Part shown: one piece after another, positions 34,847-43,129 of the stretch
Layout of the letters: each line of letters begins with the position of its first letter
Position numbering within the stretch: the stretch's first letter is position 1
Assembly: GCA_963699525.1 (NCBI GenBank)
Contig: CAVOUI010000006.1
Coordinates: 186,001-250,000, forward strand
Source of the DNA: SG8-41 sp963699525
GTDB lineage: Bacteria > Pseudomonadota > Gammaproteobacteria > Burkholderiales > SG8-41
Reading direction: 5' to 3'
DNA length: 64,000 nucleotides
The notes under the pieces: generated by a model
Databases searched by the model: none
What the model saw: the letters and a program-made list of their open reading frames with translations, nothing else
What the model was told of the DNA's origin: nothing
Made by a program: the position numbers and the translations under genes

Positions 34847-35746
34847 GTGGATGTCGATGCCGTCAAGCAGTTTCTGACCGGATTGCAGCAAACGGTCGTC
34901 GCGAGCCTGAGCGGGATCGACGGTCGGGCATTCCGGCGTGACGAATGGTCGCGCGCCGAAGGCGGCGGAGGAATCGCGCAGGTGCTCGAGGACGGATCCG
35001 TATTCGAGCGCGCGGGCGTCAATTTCTCCCACGTCCACGGCGAGGGCCTGCCGGCGTCCGCCACAGCGAGCCGCCCGGAGCTCGCCGGCCGCTCGTTCCA
35101 GGCGATGGGCGTTTCGCTGGTGCTGCATCCGCGCAATCCCTACGTTCCCACCGTGCACATGAACGTGCGCTTCTTCGTGGCGCGCAAGGACGGCGCGGCA
35201 GCAGCATGGTGGTTCGGCGGCGGCCTGGATTTGACGCCCTACTACCCGTTCGCCGAGGACGCGCGGCATTTCCACCGCACCTGCCGCGACGCGCTCGCTC
35301 CCTACGGAGCCGAGCGCTACCCGCGCTACAAGAAATGGTGCGACGACTATTTTTTCCTCAAGCACCGTGCGGAACCGCGCGGGGTCGGCGGGATCTTCTT
35401 CGACGACCTCAACCAGCCGGATTTTGCGGCGTGCTTTGCGCTCACCCGCAGCGTCGGCTCCCATTTCCTGCGAGCCTATCTCCCCATACTCGAGCGCCGC
35501 CGAGGGCTCGGCTACGGCGAGCGCGAGCGCGCATTTCAGGCGTATCGACGCGGCCGCTACGTCGAATTTAACCTGGTCTACGACCGCGGCACGTTGTTCG
35601 GGCTGCAGTCCGGCGGGCGCACCGAGGCGATCCTGATGTCGCTGCCGCCGCGGGTCGAGTGGCGTTACGACTGGAAGCCCGAGCCCGGCAGTCCGGAGGA
35701 GAAGCTCTACACGGAGTTTCTGATCCCGAAGGACTGGGCGGACTAG
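34847..35746 (+). CDS. hemF: Oxygen-dependent coproporphyrinogen III oxidase
   Basis: Decarboxylates two propionates of coproporphyrinogen III, using oxygen. It shows EDGSVFERAGVNFSHVHG, RNPYVPTVHMNVRFF, WWFGGGLDLTPYYPFAEDARHFH, FFLKHRAEPRGVGGIFFDDL, YVEFNLVYDRGTLFGLQSGGRTEAILMSLPP, all typical. The start is GTG 34847 (VDVDAVKQFLTGLQ), 299 residues. Third heme gene of the window with hemB and hemL. Its use of oxygen suggests at least facultative aerobic life. It ends 21 bases before the convergent kinase gene, with no terminator visible. Confidence 0.96.
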   Translation: MDVDAVKQFLTGLQQTVVASLSGIDGRAFRRDEWSRAEGGGGIAQVLEDGSVFERAGVNFSHVHGEGLPASATASRPELAGRSFQAMGVSLVLHPRNPYVPTVHMNVRFFVARKDGAAAAWWFGGGLDLTPYYPFAEDARHFHRTCRDALAPYGAERYPRYKKWCDDYFFLKHRAEPRGVGGIFFDDLNQPDFAACFALTRSVGSHFLRAYLPILERRRGLGYGERERAFQAYRRGRYVEFNLVYDRGTLFGLQSGGRTEAILMSLPPRVEWRYDWKPEPGSPEEKLYTEFLIPKDWAD

Positions 35747-35767
35747 AGCCGGATGCCGGGACGGGCG

Positions 35768-37672
35768 CTAGAACCAGGTCCGCAACGCCCTTACCCGCGC
35801 GAGTATCGTCTGGCTGACTCCGGCCGCGCCCCCCGCGGCAACCTGGTGCTGGCGGGTGAGATGCGGGTTCTGCTTGAACGACTGGTAGCGGATCAACGCG
35901 GCCTGGACATGCTGCCGCAGCAGCTCCGGGTTCACCGGTTTGTTGATGAAGCGGAAAATCTGCGCCTGGTTGATCAGCTCGATGACCAGCTCCGAGTCGG
36001 AGGCCTCGGTCACCACGATCGAGAGGATCTCGGGCCGTTCGCTCTTGAGTGCCTTGAAGGCCGCAATAATCTCCTCGCCCCGGTTCGCGACATCCGCCAC
36101 GATGAGCGCGGTCTCGTGCGTCTCGAGCTGGCCCAAGCCCCCGTCGAGGCTCTTCGCGTGGTAGACCGGGCAGGCGCCGCCGATCAGCCGCGTGACCGTT
36201 CGCAAGATCTCGTCCTGCGCTTCGATCACCAGGACACCCGCTTCCATCCGGTCGGGCAGGATCGGGGGTGTCGCCGCGGTGGCCGCGAGGTCGAACGCAA
36301 TCGCGGCGGCATCCGCGATGATCTTCTGGATCTCCTGATTGTCCCACGGCTTGGAGATGAAGCGGAACACCTCCCCGTCGTTGACCGAGCCGACGATGGC
36401 CGCGAGGTCCGAGTAGCCGGTCAGCAGCATCCGCACGGTATTCGGGGCGAGCGCCTTTACCCGGCGCAGTAGCTCCACCCCCGTCATCTCCGGCATGCGC
36501 TGGTCGCTGACCACCACGTGGGGCTGGAATTTCCGAACGAACTCGAGCGCCTCCGGCCCATTGGTCGCGGTGAATACGTGGTAGTGGGCCCGGAAGACCG
36601 AGCGCAAGGCGTTCACGATCCGCTCCTCGTCGTCCACGAACAGGATGCGCGCCTTCTTGCCCCCCGCGGCTGCTTCGGGGCTTTCCGGCGCGGCGGGCGC
36701 GGAACCGGCCGCCCTGGCCGGCTGGGCTGGGGAGTCGGCCCGGGCCTGCTGCAGTCCCGCCAGCATGCGCGCCGCCTGCACGAGCTTGGGATCGATGCGC
36801 TGAGTGGGCTCGTCGGTAGCGAGGGTGGGCGCGCGCCGCGCCTGCCGCAGGCTTGCCTCGATGCCCTTCACGAAGGCGTCGGAGAACTCCTTTGCGGTCT
36901 GGAAGCGGTCCTCGCGTTTCTTGGCGAGCGCCTTGTGCACCGCCCAGTCGAGCTGGACCGAGATCTTCGGGTTGAAATCCGATGGACTGGACGGCCGCTC
37001 GTTCAGCGCCTGGCGCATGACTTCGGCATTGTTGCCGATGAACGGGCGGCGGGCAGCGAGCAGCTCGTAGGCAATGACCCCCACCGAGTAGATGTCCCCG
37101 CGCGCGTCGATATCGGTGCCGAGAAATTGCTCGGGTGACATGTAGCCGGGCGAGCCCATGATCTCGCCCACCTGGGTCAGCGTTGAGGTATCCAGGCGCG
37201 CGATGCCGAAATCCGTGAGCTTCAGCCGCCCGTCATCGTTGATCAGGATGTTGGACGGCTTGATGTCGCGGTGGACCACGCCCTGCGCGTGCGCGTAGCC
37301 GAGCCCGTCGAGGAGCTGCCGGACGAGCTCGCCGCTTTCCTTCAGCCCGAAGCGCGCCTCGCCCTGCAGGTGATGAAACAGGGATTTCCCGTTCACCAGC
37401 TCCATCACGATGTAGGCGAGATCGTCGTCCTCGCCGTAGTCGTAGATCGCGGCGATGCGCGGGTGCGTGAGCCGCCCCACCGCCCGGGCCTCGTGGCGGA
37501 AGCGCGTCAGCACGTACTGCAGGTCGGAAGGATCGAGCGCGGACTTGGTGATGACCTTGATCGCGACCGTGCGCTCGATCGCGGGATCGAACGCGCGGTA
37601 GACGATGCCCATCCCGCCCTGGCCGAGCACGTCCTGGACCTGGTACTTGCCGATGGTGGCGGGGGCATTCAT
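35768..37672 (-). CDS. Ser/Thr protein kinase fused to two response-regulator receiver domains
   Basis: A 634-residue cytoplasmic fusion. Residues 9-275 are a Hanks-type kinase: glycine loop GQGGMG (17-22), Lys39, HRDIKPSN (134-141), DFG (154-156), SPE (179-181), all needed for activity. A Pro/Ala-rich linker (about 308-338) follows. Receiver 1 (about 341-455) has the acidic pair Asp347/Asp348, phosphoacceptor Asp390 (VVVSDQRMP) and Lys441. Receiver 2 (about 478-595) keeps Asp527 and Lys578 but has IEAQ where the acidic pair should be, so it looks degenerate. There is no output domain other than the kinase. It lies 28 bases after the histidine kinase gene and is probably the last gene of the liv operon. 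Target proteins are unknown. Confidence 0.92.
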   Translation of the reverse strand: MNAPATIGKYQVQDVLGQGGMGIVYRAFDPAIERTVAIKVITKSALDPSDLQYVLTRFRHEARAVGRLTHPRIAAIYDYGEDDDLAYIVMELVNGKSLFHHLQGEARFGLKESGELVRQLLDGLGYAHAQGVVHRDIKPSNILINDDGRLKLTDFGIARLDTSTLTQVGEIMGSPGYMSPEQFLGTDIDARGDIYSVGVIAYELLAARRPFIGNNAEVMRQALNERPSSPSDFNPKISVQLDWAVHKALAKKREDRFQTAKEFSDAFVKGIEASLRQARRAPTLATDEPTQRIDPKLVQAARMLAGLQQARADSPAQPARAAGSAPAAPESPEAAAGGKKARILFVDDEERIVNALRSVFRAHYHVFTATNGPEALEFVRKFQPHVVVSDQRMPEMTGVELLRRVKALAPNTVRMLLTGYSDLAAIVGSVNDGEVFRFISKPWDNQEIQKIIADAAAIAFDLAATAATPPILPDRMEAGVLVIEAQDEILRTVTRLIGGACPVYHAKSLDGGLGQLETHETALIVADVANRGEEIIAAFKALKSERPEILSIVVTEASDSELVIELINQAQIFRFINKPVNPELLRQHVQAALIRYQSFKQNPHLTRQHQVAAGGAAGVSQTILARVRALRTWF

Positions 37673-37700
37673 GAGTCCCGGCTGGGCGAGCGCGCCGTGC

Positions 37701-39539
37701 TCACGCGGCCGCGGGCGCCGACGCCGGAGGCTGCAACGGTAGCACTACCGTGAACCGTGTGCCAACCCCCACGGTGGAATCGACGCTGATCTTGCCGCCG
37801 TGCTGCTCGACGATCTTGTAGACGATCGAGAGCCCGAGCCCGGTGCCCTTGCCCACTTCCTTGGTGGTGAAGAAGGGATCGAAGATCTTGGGCAGGACCT
37901 CGGGAGGGATGCCCTTGCCGTTGTCCGCCACCTCCACCGCGACGTGACCCGCGCCCTCGCGGCGTGTGGTGATGCGAATCTCGCCCGGTCCCGGACCCAA
38001 CGCCTGGGCCGCGTTGTTGATGAGGTTCAGGAACACCTGGTTGATCTGGGACGGCGAGCAGGTGATCGCGGGGACGTTGCCGTAGTTCTTTTTCACTGCG
38101 TGATGCTTCAGCTCGTGGCGCGCGATGGCGAGCGTGCTGTCGAGACCCTCATTCACGTTGAAGGCCGCGACCTTGCTGCGGTCGAGGCGCGAGAAATTCT
38201 TGAGATTCCCCACGATTTCGGAAATCTGCCCGATACCGTGGAGGCCGTCCTTGACCAGCGCCTGCAGCTCCTCGAGCGCGTGGTGGGCCCGGAGCTGCGC
38301 GATCAGGCTCTCCGTCAGCCCGAACTGCTCGGCGAGCTCCTGGGGATTCGCCGCGCCGGAGCGCAGCAGCTCGAGGAGCTTCTCGGTCTCGGCGGCGAGG
38401 CGCGTCAAGTCCTGCAGCCTTCCGCCCACCGAGCCGAGGCTGTTCTTGGCGTAGGCGAGCGGCGTGTTGATCTCATGCGCCACCCCGGCCACCATCTGCC
38501 CGAGCGAGGACATCTTCTCGGACTGGATCAGCTGTGCTTCCGACTCCTTCAGCTGCGTCAACGCCTCCGACAGCTCCCGGGTGCGCTCGATGACCCGCCG
38601 CTCCAGCTCTTCGTTCGCGGCGTTGAGCAGCCGGTAGCTCGCGATGAGGCGGGCGGCGAGATAGCCGATGAGGACCAGCAGCGCGCCCGAGTAGGCGACG
38701 AGGTAGGAGCGGTAGAACTCCTGTTCGAGGAGCATGGCCTCCAGCTCGCGCGAGAACGCGGCGGTCAGGCTGTCCACGCGCGGGCCGGCGGTCATGAAGG
38801 CGAGTCGCGTGAACAGCTCCTGCTCGCCGGGCTTTGCGTCGAGCAGCTCCCGCGCGCGGGCGTCGACGCGGGCGAGGCCCGCGCGCAGCGCCGGCGGCAG
38901 GCGCGGCGCCGCTTCCCGCAGGTCGGCGAGGATCGTCTCGATGAGCTTGCGCCGTTCCTCGGCCGGGTTGAAGTAATAGCGCTGGGACTCCGCGATGAGC
39001 TGTACCGTGGCGCTCTCCGCCGCCACCAGCCGCTCGCGTTCGCGGAAGTCCCGCCACAATCCGCGGACCAGGCCCGCAATCTCGGTATCGGACGTTACCA
39101 ATTGCGCGAGCGCCTGCCGGGCGGCGGCATTCGCCTTGCGGAACCGGTCGAGCATCTCCGCCTTCTGTGAAAACGCGGCCCCGAGCTCGGGCAGGCCGCG
39201 CGCGAGCACCGGGCTGCCGAGCGCCGCGCCCGTGGCCGTGAGATCGCGCAGGATGCGCGCCACCGTCGCGCCGTGATCGGGCGGGGCCGCCTCCGGCGGG
39301 GCGAGCTCGGTGTGGGCGCGCAGGATGTCGACGTCCCAGCGCGAGTCGATCTCCTTCAGCTCGCGCAATGCGGCGAGCACCTCGTTCTGGTGCTTGAAAT
39401 CCGCGCCTTCGGTCTTGAGGTAGAGGTAGCCGAGTATCGCCGCGAGCGCAATCGTGACGGCGGCCAGCAGCGCGCGGCGCGCAATGCTCGCGCTCCGCGA
39501 GTGCGCGGGCGGCAGCGGGACGGCACTCAGCTCTGGCAT
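37701..39539 (-). CDS. Membrane sensor histidine kinase with all-helical periplasmic domain
   Basis: A 612-residue sensor. One membrane segment (about 23-42) is followed by a roughly 235-residue helical periplasmic region, then a second segment (about 280-302). This layout fits the DAHL-type double-helical sensor family, although that assignment is by eye. A coiled coil (305-345) leads to the dimerisation domain with phosphoacceptor His355 (GVAHEINTPLAYAKNSL). The ATPase domain has INQVFLNLINNAAQAL, DNGKGIPPEVLPKIFDPFFTTK and GTGLGLSI. It starts only 3 bases after livF and precedes the kinase-receiver fusion, its likely phosphotransfer partner. Ligand unknown. Confidence 0.92.
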   Translation of the reverse strand: MPELSAVPLPPAHSRSASIARRALLAAVTIALAAILGYLYLKTEGADFKHQNEVLAALRELKEIDSRWDVDILRAHTELAPPEAAPPDHGATVARILRDLTATGAALGSPVLARGLPELGAAFSQKAEMLDRFRKANAAARQALAQLVTSDTEIAGLVRGLWRDFRERERLVAAESATVQLIAESQRYYFNPAEERRKLIETILADLREAAPRLPPALRAGLARVDARARELLDAKPGEQELFTRLAFMTAGPRVDSLTAAFSRELEAMLLEQEFYRSYLVAYSGALLVLIGYLAARLIASYRLLNAANEELERRVIERTRELSEALTQLKESEAQLIQSEKMSSLGQMVAGVAHEINTPLAYAKNSLGSVGGRLQDLTRLAAETEKLLELLRSGAANPQELAEQFGLTESLIAQLRAHHALEELQALVKDGLHGIGQISEIVGNLKNFSRLDRSKVAAFNVNEGLDSTLAIARHELKHHAVKKNYGNVPAITCSPSQINQVFLNLINNAAQALGPGPGEIRITTRREGAGHVAVEVADNGKGIPPEVLPKIFDPFFTTKEVGKGTGLGLSIVYKIVEQHGGKISVDSTVGVGTRFTVVLPLQPPASAPAAA

Positions 39540-39542
39540 CGG

Positions 39543-40247
39543 TTATTCGCCCAGGTACGCCCGGCGCACCTGGGGGTTCACGAGAAGGCGCGACGCATCG
39601 TCAGCGAGCGCAATGAGACCGCTCTCCATGACGTAGCCGCGGTGGCACGTTTCGAGCGCGAGCTTCGCGTTCTGTTCCACCAGCAACAAGGTCACTCCCT
39701 CCGCGGCAATGGCGCGTATGGTCTCGAATATCGTCTGCACGATCAGTGGTGCAAGCCCCATGCTGGGCTCATCCAGCAGCAACAGGCGCGGCCGGCTCAT
39801 CAGCGCGCGCCCGAGCGCCAGCATCTGCTGCTCGCCGCCTGACAGCGTGCCCGCGGGCTGGCGGCGCCGCTCGGCGAGACGCGGCAGCAGCCCATAGACG
39901 CGGTCGTGGTCGGCGGCGATACCCGCGCGGTCGCGGCGGCTGTAGGCACCCATCGCCAGGTTCTCCTCGACGGTGAGCCGCCCGAACACCCCGCGTCCCT
40001 CCGGCACCAGCGCCAGACCTTCCCGGACCAGCTCGAATGCCGGGCGCGCGGTGATGTCCACTCCATTATAGTGGATGCTGCCGGCCGCCGGCCTCAGGAG
40101 CCCGGCCAGCGCCTTCAGCGTCGTCGACTTGCCGGCCCCGTTGGCACCGATCAGCGTCACGAGCTCGGCCTGGGCGACGCTGAGGTCGACGCCCTTCACG
40201 GCCTCGATGCCGCCGTACGACACCTTGAGCCCCTTCACCTCAAGCAA
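39543..40247 (-). CDS. livF: Branched-chain amino-acid ABC transporter ATP-binding protein LivF
   Basis: ATPase subunit. Walker A is GANGAGKSTT, the signature is LSGGEQQMLALGRAL, Walker B LLLLDEPSMGLAPL, with the switch His in LLLVEQNAKLALE being replaced by Gln-Asn, as is normal for LivF. The start is TTG 40247 (MLEVKGLKVSYGG) with GGAGG upstream; it overlaps livG by 8 bases. 234 residues is typical. Confidence 0.95.
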   Translation of the reverse strand: MLEVKGLKVSYGGIEAVKGVDLSVAQAELVTLIGANGAGKSTTLKALAGLLRPAAGSIHYNGVDITARPAFELVREGLALVPEGRGVFGRLTVEENLAMGAYSRRDRAGIAADHDRVYGLLPRLAERRRQPAGTLSGGEQQMLALGRALMSRPRLLLLDEPSMGLAPLIVQTIFETIRAIAAEGVTLLLVEQNAKLALETCHRGYVMESGLIALADDASRLLVNPQVRRAYLGE

Positions 40248-41019
40248 GAGCGCCTCCCAGGTAGGCCTCGATCACCGCCGGGTCGCGCTGTACCTCGAGC
40301 GGCGCGCCCTCGGCGATCTTCCTGCCGTAGTCGAGCACCGCGACGCGGTCGCACAGCCCCATCACGAGGCTCACGTCGTGCTCGATGAGCAGCAGCGTGA
40401 CGCCGCCCGCGCGGATGCGCTCGAGCAGCCGCGCGAGTGCTGCGCGCTCGGTCGCGTTCATGCCCGCGGCAGGCTCATCGAGCGCGAGCAGTTTCGGCTC
40501 GGTGGCGAGCGCGCGCGCGATTTCGAGGCGGCGCTGGTCGCCGTAGGAGAGGCCGTGGGCGGGCTGGGACGCGCGCGCGGCGATGCCGACATAGTCGAGC
40601 AGCTCGAAGGCGCGGCTAGCGATAGCACTCTCCTCGGCGCGCGTCGCCGCGCCGCGCAGCACGGCGCCGGCGACGCCGGCGCGGGTGCGCACGTGCCGGC
40701 CGACCATGACGTTTTCGAGTGCGCTCATGTTGGCGAAGAGGCGGATATTCTGGAAGGTGCGGGCGATGCCGCGTGCCGCGATCCGGTGCGGCTTCAATCC
40801 GGTCAGCGGCTCGCCCTCGAATGCGCACTCGCCGGCGTCCGGCGGATAGAGGCCGGTCAGAACGTTGAACAGCGTCGTCTTGCCGGCGCCGTTGGGGCCG
40901 ATCAGGCCGAAGATCTCTCCGCGCTTGACCGCGAGCGATACCCCGCCGAGCGCCGCAAGTCCGCCGAAGCGCTTGCTGAGCGACTGCGCGGCGAGCAGCG
41001 GCGCGTCAACGGGCGGCAC
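40240..41019 (-). CDS. livG: Branched-chain amino-acid ABC transporter ATP-binding protein LivG
   Basis: Partner ATPase of LivF. Walker A is GPNGAGKTTLFN, ARTFQNIRLFANMSALENVMVG is the LivG-specific block after the Q-loop, LSYGDQRRLEIARAL the signature and LLALDEPAAGMN Walker B. The switch His is in LLIEHDVSLVMGLCD. The start is GTG 41019, overlapping livM by 14 bases. 259 residues. Confidence 0.95.
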   Translation of the reverse strand: MPPVDAPLLAAQSLSKRFGGLAALGGVSLAVKRGEIFGLIGPNGAGKTTLFNVLTGLYPPDAGECAFEGEPLTGLKPHRIAARGIARTFQNIRLFANMSALENVMVGRHVRTRAGVAGAVLRGAATRAEESAIASRAFELLDYVGIAARASQPAHGLSYGDQRRLEIARALATEPKLLALDEPAAGMNATERAALARLLERIRAGGVTLLLIEHDVSLVMGLCDRVAVLDYGRKIAEGAPLEVQRDPAVIEAYLGGALA

Positions 41020-42109
41020 GAGGTTCCTCCCCGCCCGCCAGCTCGCGGCGCCGCAGGGTCGAAGGCCAGAGGCCCGCGGGCCGCAGCAGCATCATCAGCA
41101 CGAGCGCGAGACCAAACAGGAGCATGCGCAGGTCCGACGGGTCTACGTAGACCTCGCCCAGCCACTCCTGCTGCAGCGGGCCGGCGTAGCGCAGCGCTTC
41201 GGGCAGCGCGGTGAGGAGCGCGGCGCCGAGCACGACGCCGCCCACGTTGCCCATGCCGCCCAGCACCACCATGCACAGCACCATGATCGAGTCGAGCAGG
41301 GTGAAGCTCTCGGGGCTGACGAAACCCTGGAACGAGGCGAACAGCCCGCCGGCGAGTCCCCCGAAGGTCGCGCCCATGGCGAAGGCCAGCAGTTTCAGAT
41401 TGCGCGTGTTGATGCCCATCGCGCCGGCCGCCAGCTCGTCCTCGCGAATGGCGATCCAGGCACGCCCGATGCGCGAGTCCTCGAGCCGCAGCGAAATGAA
41501 GATCGACGCAGCCGCGCACGCCAGGAATGCGAAATAGTAGCTGTGCACGGGCGCGAGGGTGAAGCCCGCGATCGTGTAGGTGCGGTTGAGCGCGAACTCT
41601 CCGATGGCGAGCGGATCGATCAGCGTGATGCCCTGCGGGCCGTTGGTGATGTTGTACGGGCGGTTCAGGTTGTTGAGGGAAATGCGGATCATCTCGCCGA
41701 AGCCGAGCGTGACGATTGCGAGGTAGTCGCCACGCAGCCTCAGTGTGGGCGCGCCCAGCAGCACGCCGAACAGGGCCGCGACGAAGGCTCCGGTCGGCAA
41801 CAGCGCCAGGAACGACCAGTGAATGTCGAATTGGGGCGAGGCGAGCAGCGCGTAGCTGTAGGCGCCCACGGCGAAGAACGCGATGTAGCCGAGATCGAGC
41901 AGGCCCGCGAAGCCAACGACGATGTTGAGCCCCAGTCCCAGCAGGACGAAGAGCAGCGCGACATCGATGATGCGCACCCAGGCGCGCCCGAGTGTCGCGT
42001 CGACCACGAACGGCAGCGCGATCAGTACCGCTGCCGCGGCGCAGTAACCGAGCCGCCGCAGCCACGGGTCCTCCCGCCACCGCTGCCAGTGCTCGACCGC
42101 GTGCCTCAT
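41006..42109 (-). CDS. livM: Branched-chain amino-acid ABC transporter permease LivM
   Basis: Membrane subunit with about ten hydrophobic segments (LIALPFVVDA, VALLFVLLGLGLNIVVGFAGLLDLGYIAFFAVGAYSYALL, and others). The conserved permease loop RAWIAIREDELAAGAMGINTRNLKLLAFAMGA couples it to the ATPases. ATG 42109 (MRHAVEHWQRW) has GGAG six bases upstream and is preferred to a GTG 12 codons earlier that would overlap livH. 367 residues. Confidence 0.94.
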   Translation of the reverse strand: MRHAVEHWQRWREDPWLRRLGYCAAAAVLIALPFVVDATLGRAWVRIIDVALLFVLLGLGLNIVVGFAGLLDLGYIAFFAVGAYSYALLASPQFDIHWSFLALLPTGAFVAALFGVLLGAPTLRLRGDYLAIVTLGFGEMIRISLNNLNRPYNITNGPQGITLIDPLAIGEFALNRTYTIAGFTLAPVHSYYFAFLACAAASIFISLRLEDSRIGRAWIAIREDELAAGAMGINTRNLKLLAFAMGATFGGLAGGLFASFQGFVSPESFTLLDSIMVLCMVVLGGMGNVGGVVLGAALLTALPEALRYAGPLQQEWLGEVYVDPSDLRMLLFGLALVLMMLLRPAGLWPSTLRRRELAGGEEPRAAR

Positions 42110-42125
42110 GCCGATCTCCCGCCGG

Positions 42126-43049
42126 TCATGTGCGATCGGCGACACGCTCGCCGAGCAGCCCAGAGGGGCGGAACACCAGCACGAGCACGAGGACCAGGAA
42201 CGCGAAGATGTCGCGGTAATTGCTGCCGAGCACGCCGCCCGTCAGGTCGCCGATGTAACCCGCGGCGAGGCTCTCGACCACGCCCAGCAGCATGCCGCCC
42301 ACCATCGCGCCCGCAACGTTTCCGATGCCGCCCAGCACCGCCGCGGTGAACGCCTTCAGCCCCAGCATGAAGCCCATGAAATAGTGGCCGATGCCGTAGT
42401 AGAGCACGACCATCATGCCGGCGATCGCCCCGACCGCCGAGCCCACCAGAAACGTGACCGCGATGACGTGATTCACGTCGACGCCCATCAGCCCCGCCAC
42501 GTCCGGGTTCTGCTCCGTGGCCCGCATCGCGCGTCCCGCTCGGGTCGAGCGGATGAACCACAGCAGGGCGGCCATGACGGCGCAGGCGAGGAGGAAGATG
42601 AACGCCTGCAGGTCGGTCAGGTGGACGCCGCCCATTTCAATATCGCTCGGCTTCACCAGCTCCGGCATCGAGAGGTACTGCTTGCCCCAGACCAGTGCCG
42701 CTGAGTACTGAAGGAGGACGGAGACGCCAATGGCGGTGATGAGCGGCGCCAGCCGCGGCGCGCGTCGTAGCGGGCGATATGCGGCCCGCTCGATGGAGAC
42801 CCCGAGCGCGCAGCACACGGCCACGGCGGCGAGCGCGGCGAGGGCCAGCACGAGCGGCGCCGGCAGGCCCATTGCCGCGAGCACCTGCGCCACGGTGAGC
42901 GCCGTCAATGCGCCGATCATGCAGATGTCGCCGTGGGCGAAATTGATGAGCCCGAGGATCCCGTAGACCATGGTGTAGCCCAACGCGACGAGGGCGTAGA
43001 TGCTGCCCTGGACCAGGCCGTTGACGATCTGCTGGAGGAAGATGTCCAT
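42126..43049 (-). CDS. livH: Branched-chain amino-acid ABC transporter permease LivH
   Basis: Second permease subunit, 307 residues, about eight membrane segments. QQIVNGLVQGSIYALVALGYTMVYGILGLINFAHGDICMIGA is the typical LivH N-terminus. GRAMRATEQNPDVAGLMGVDVNHVI is the coupling loop and MVLYYGIGHYFMGFMLGLKAFTAAVLGGIGNVAGAMVGG the C-terminal half. It lies downstream of a hairpin with T run that separates it from livJ. Confidence 0.95.
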   Translation of the reverse strand: MDIFLQQIVNGLVQGSIYALVALGYTMVYGILGLINFAHGDICMIGALTALTVAQVLAAMGLPAPLVLALAALAAVAVCCALGVSIERAAYRPLRRAPRLAPLITAIGVSVLLQYSAALVWGKQYLSMPELVKPSDIEMGGVHLTDLQAFIFLLACAVMAALLWFIRSTRAGRAMRATEQNPDVAGLMGVDVNHVIAVTFLVGSAVGAIAGMMVVLYYGIGHYFMGFMLGLKAFTAAVLGGIGNVAGAMVGGMLLGVVESLAAGYIGDLTGGVLGSNYRDIFAFLVLVLVLVFRPSGLLGERVADRT

Positions 43050-43061
43050 GGGCGGTCACAC

Positions 43062-43086
43062 AAAAACGGCACCGCGCAGGTGCCGT
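43062..43086 (-). terminator. Hairpin with T run between livJ and livH
   Basis: A perfect ACGGCACC/GGTGCCGT stem (43066-43073 and 43079-43086) with a 5-base loop. On the minus strand the stem is followed by four to five T. It fits an intrinsic terminator or 3'-stabilising hairpin that would leave livJ mRNA more abundant than livHMGF, the usual need for binding proteins. Confidence 0.65.
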
Positions 43087-43129
43087 GGGTCGTGCAGGAT
43101 TCCGGCTGTCGCCGGGGCGGGAGCCGGGG

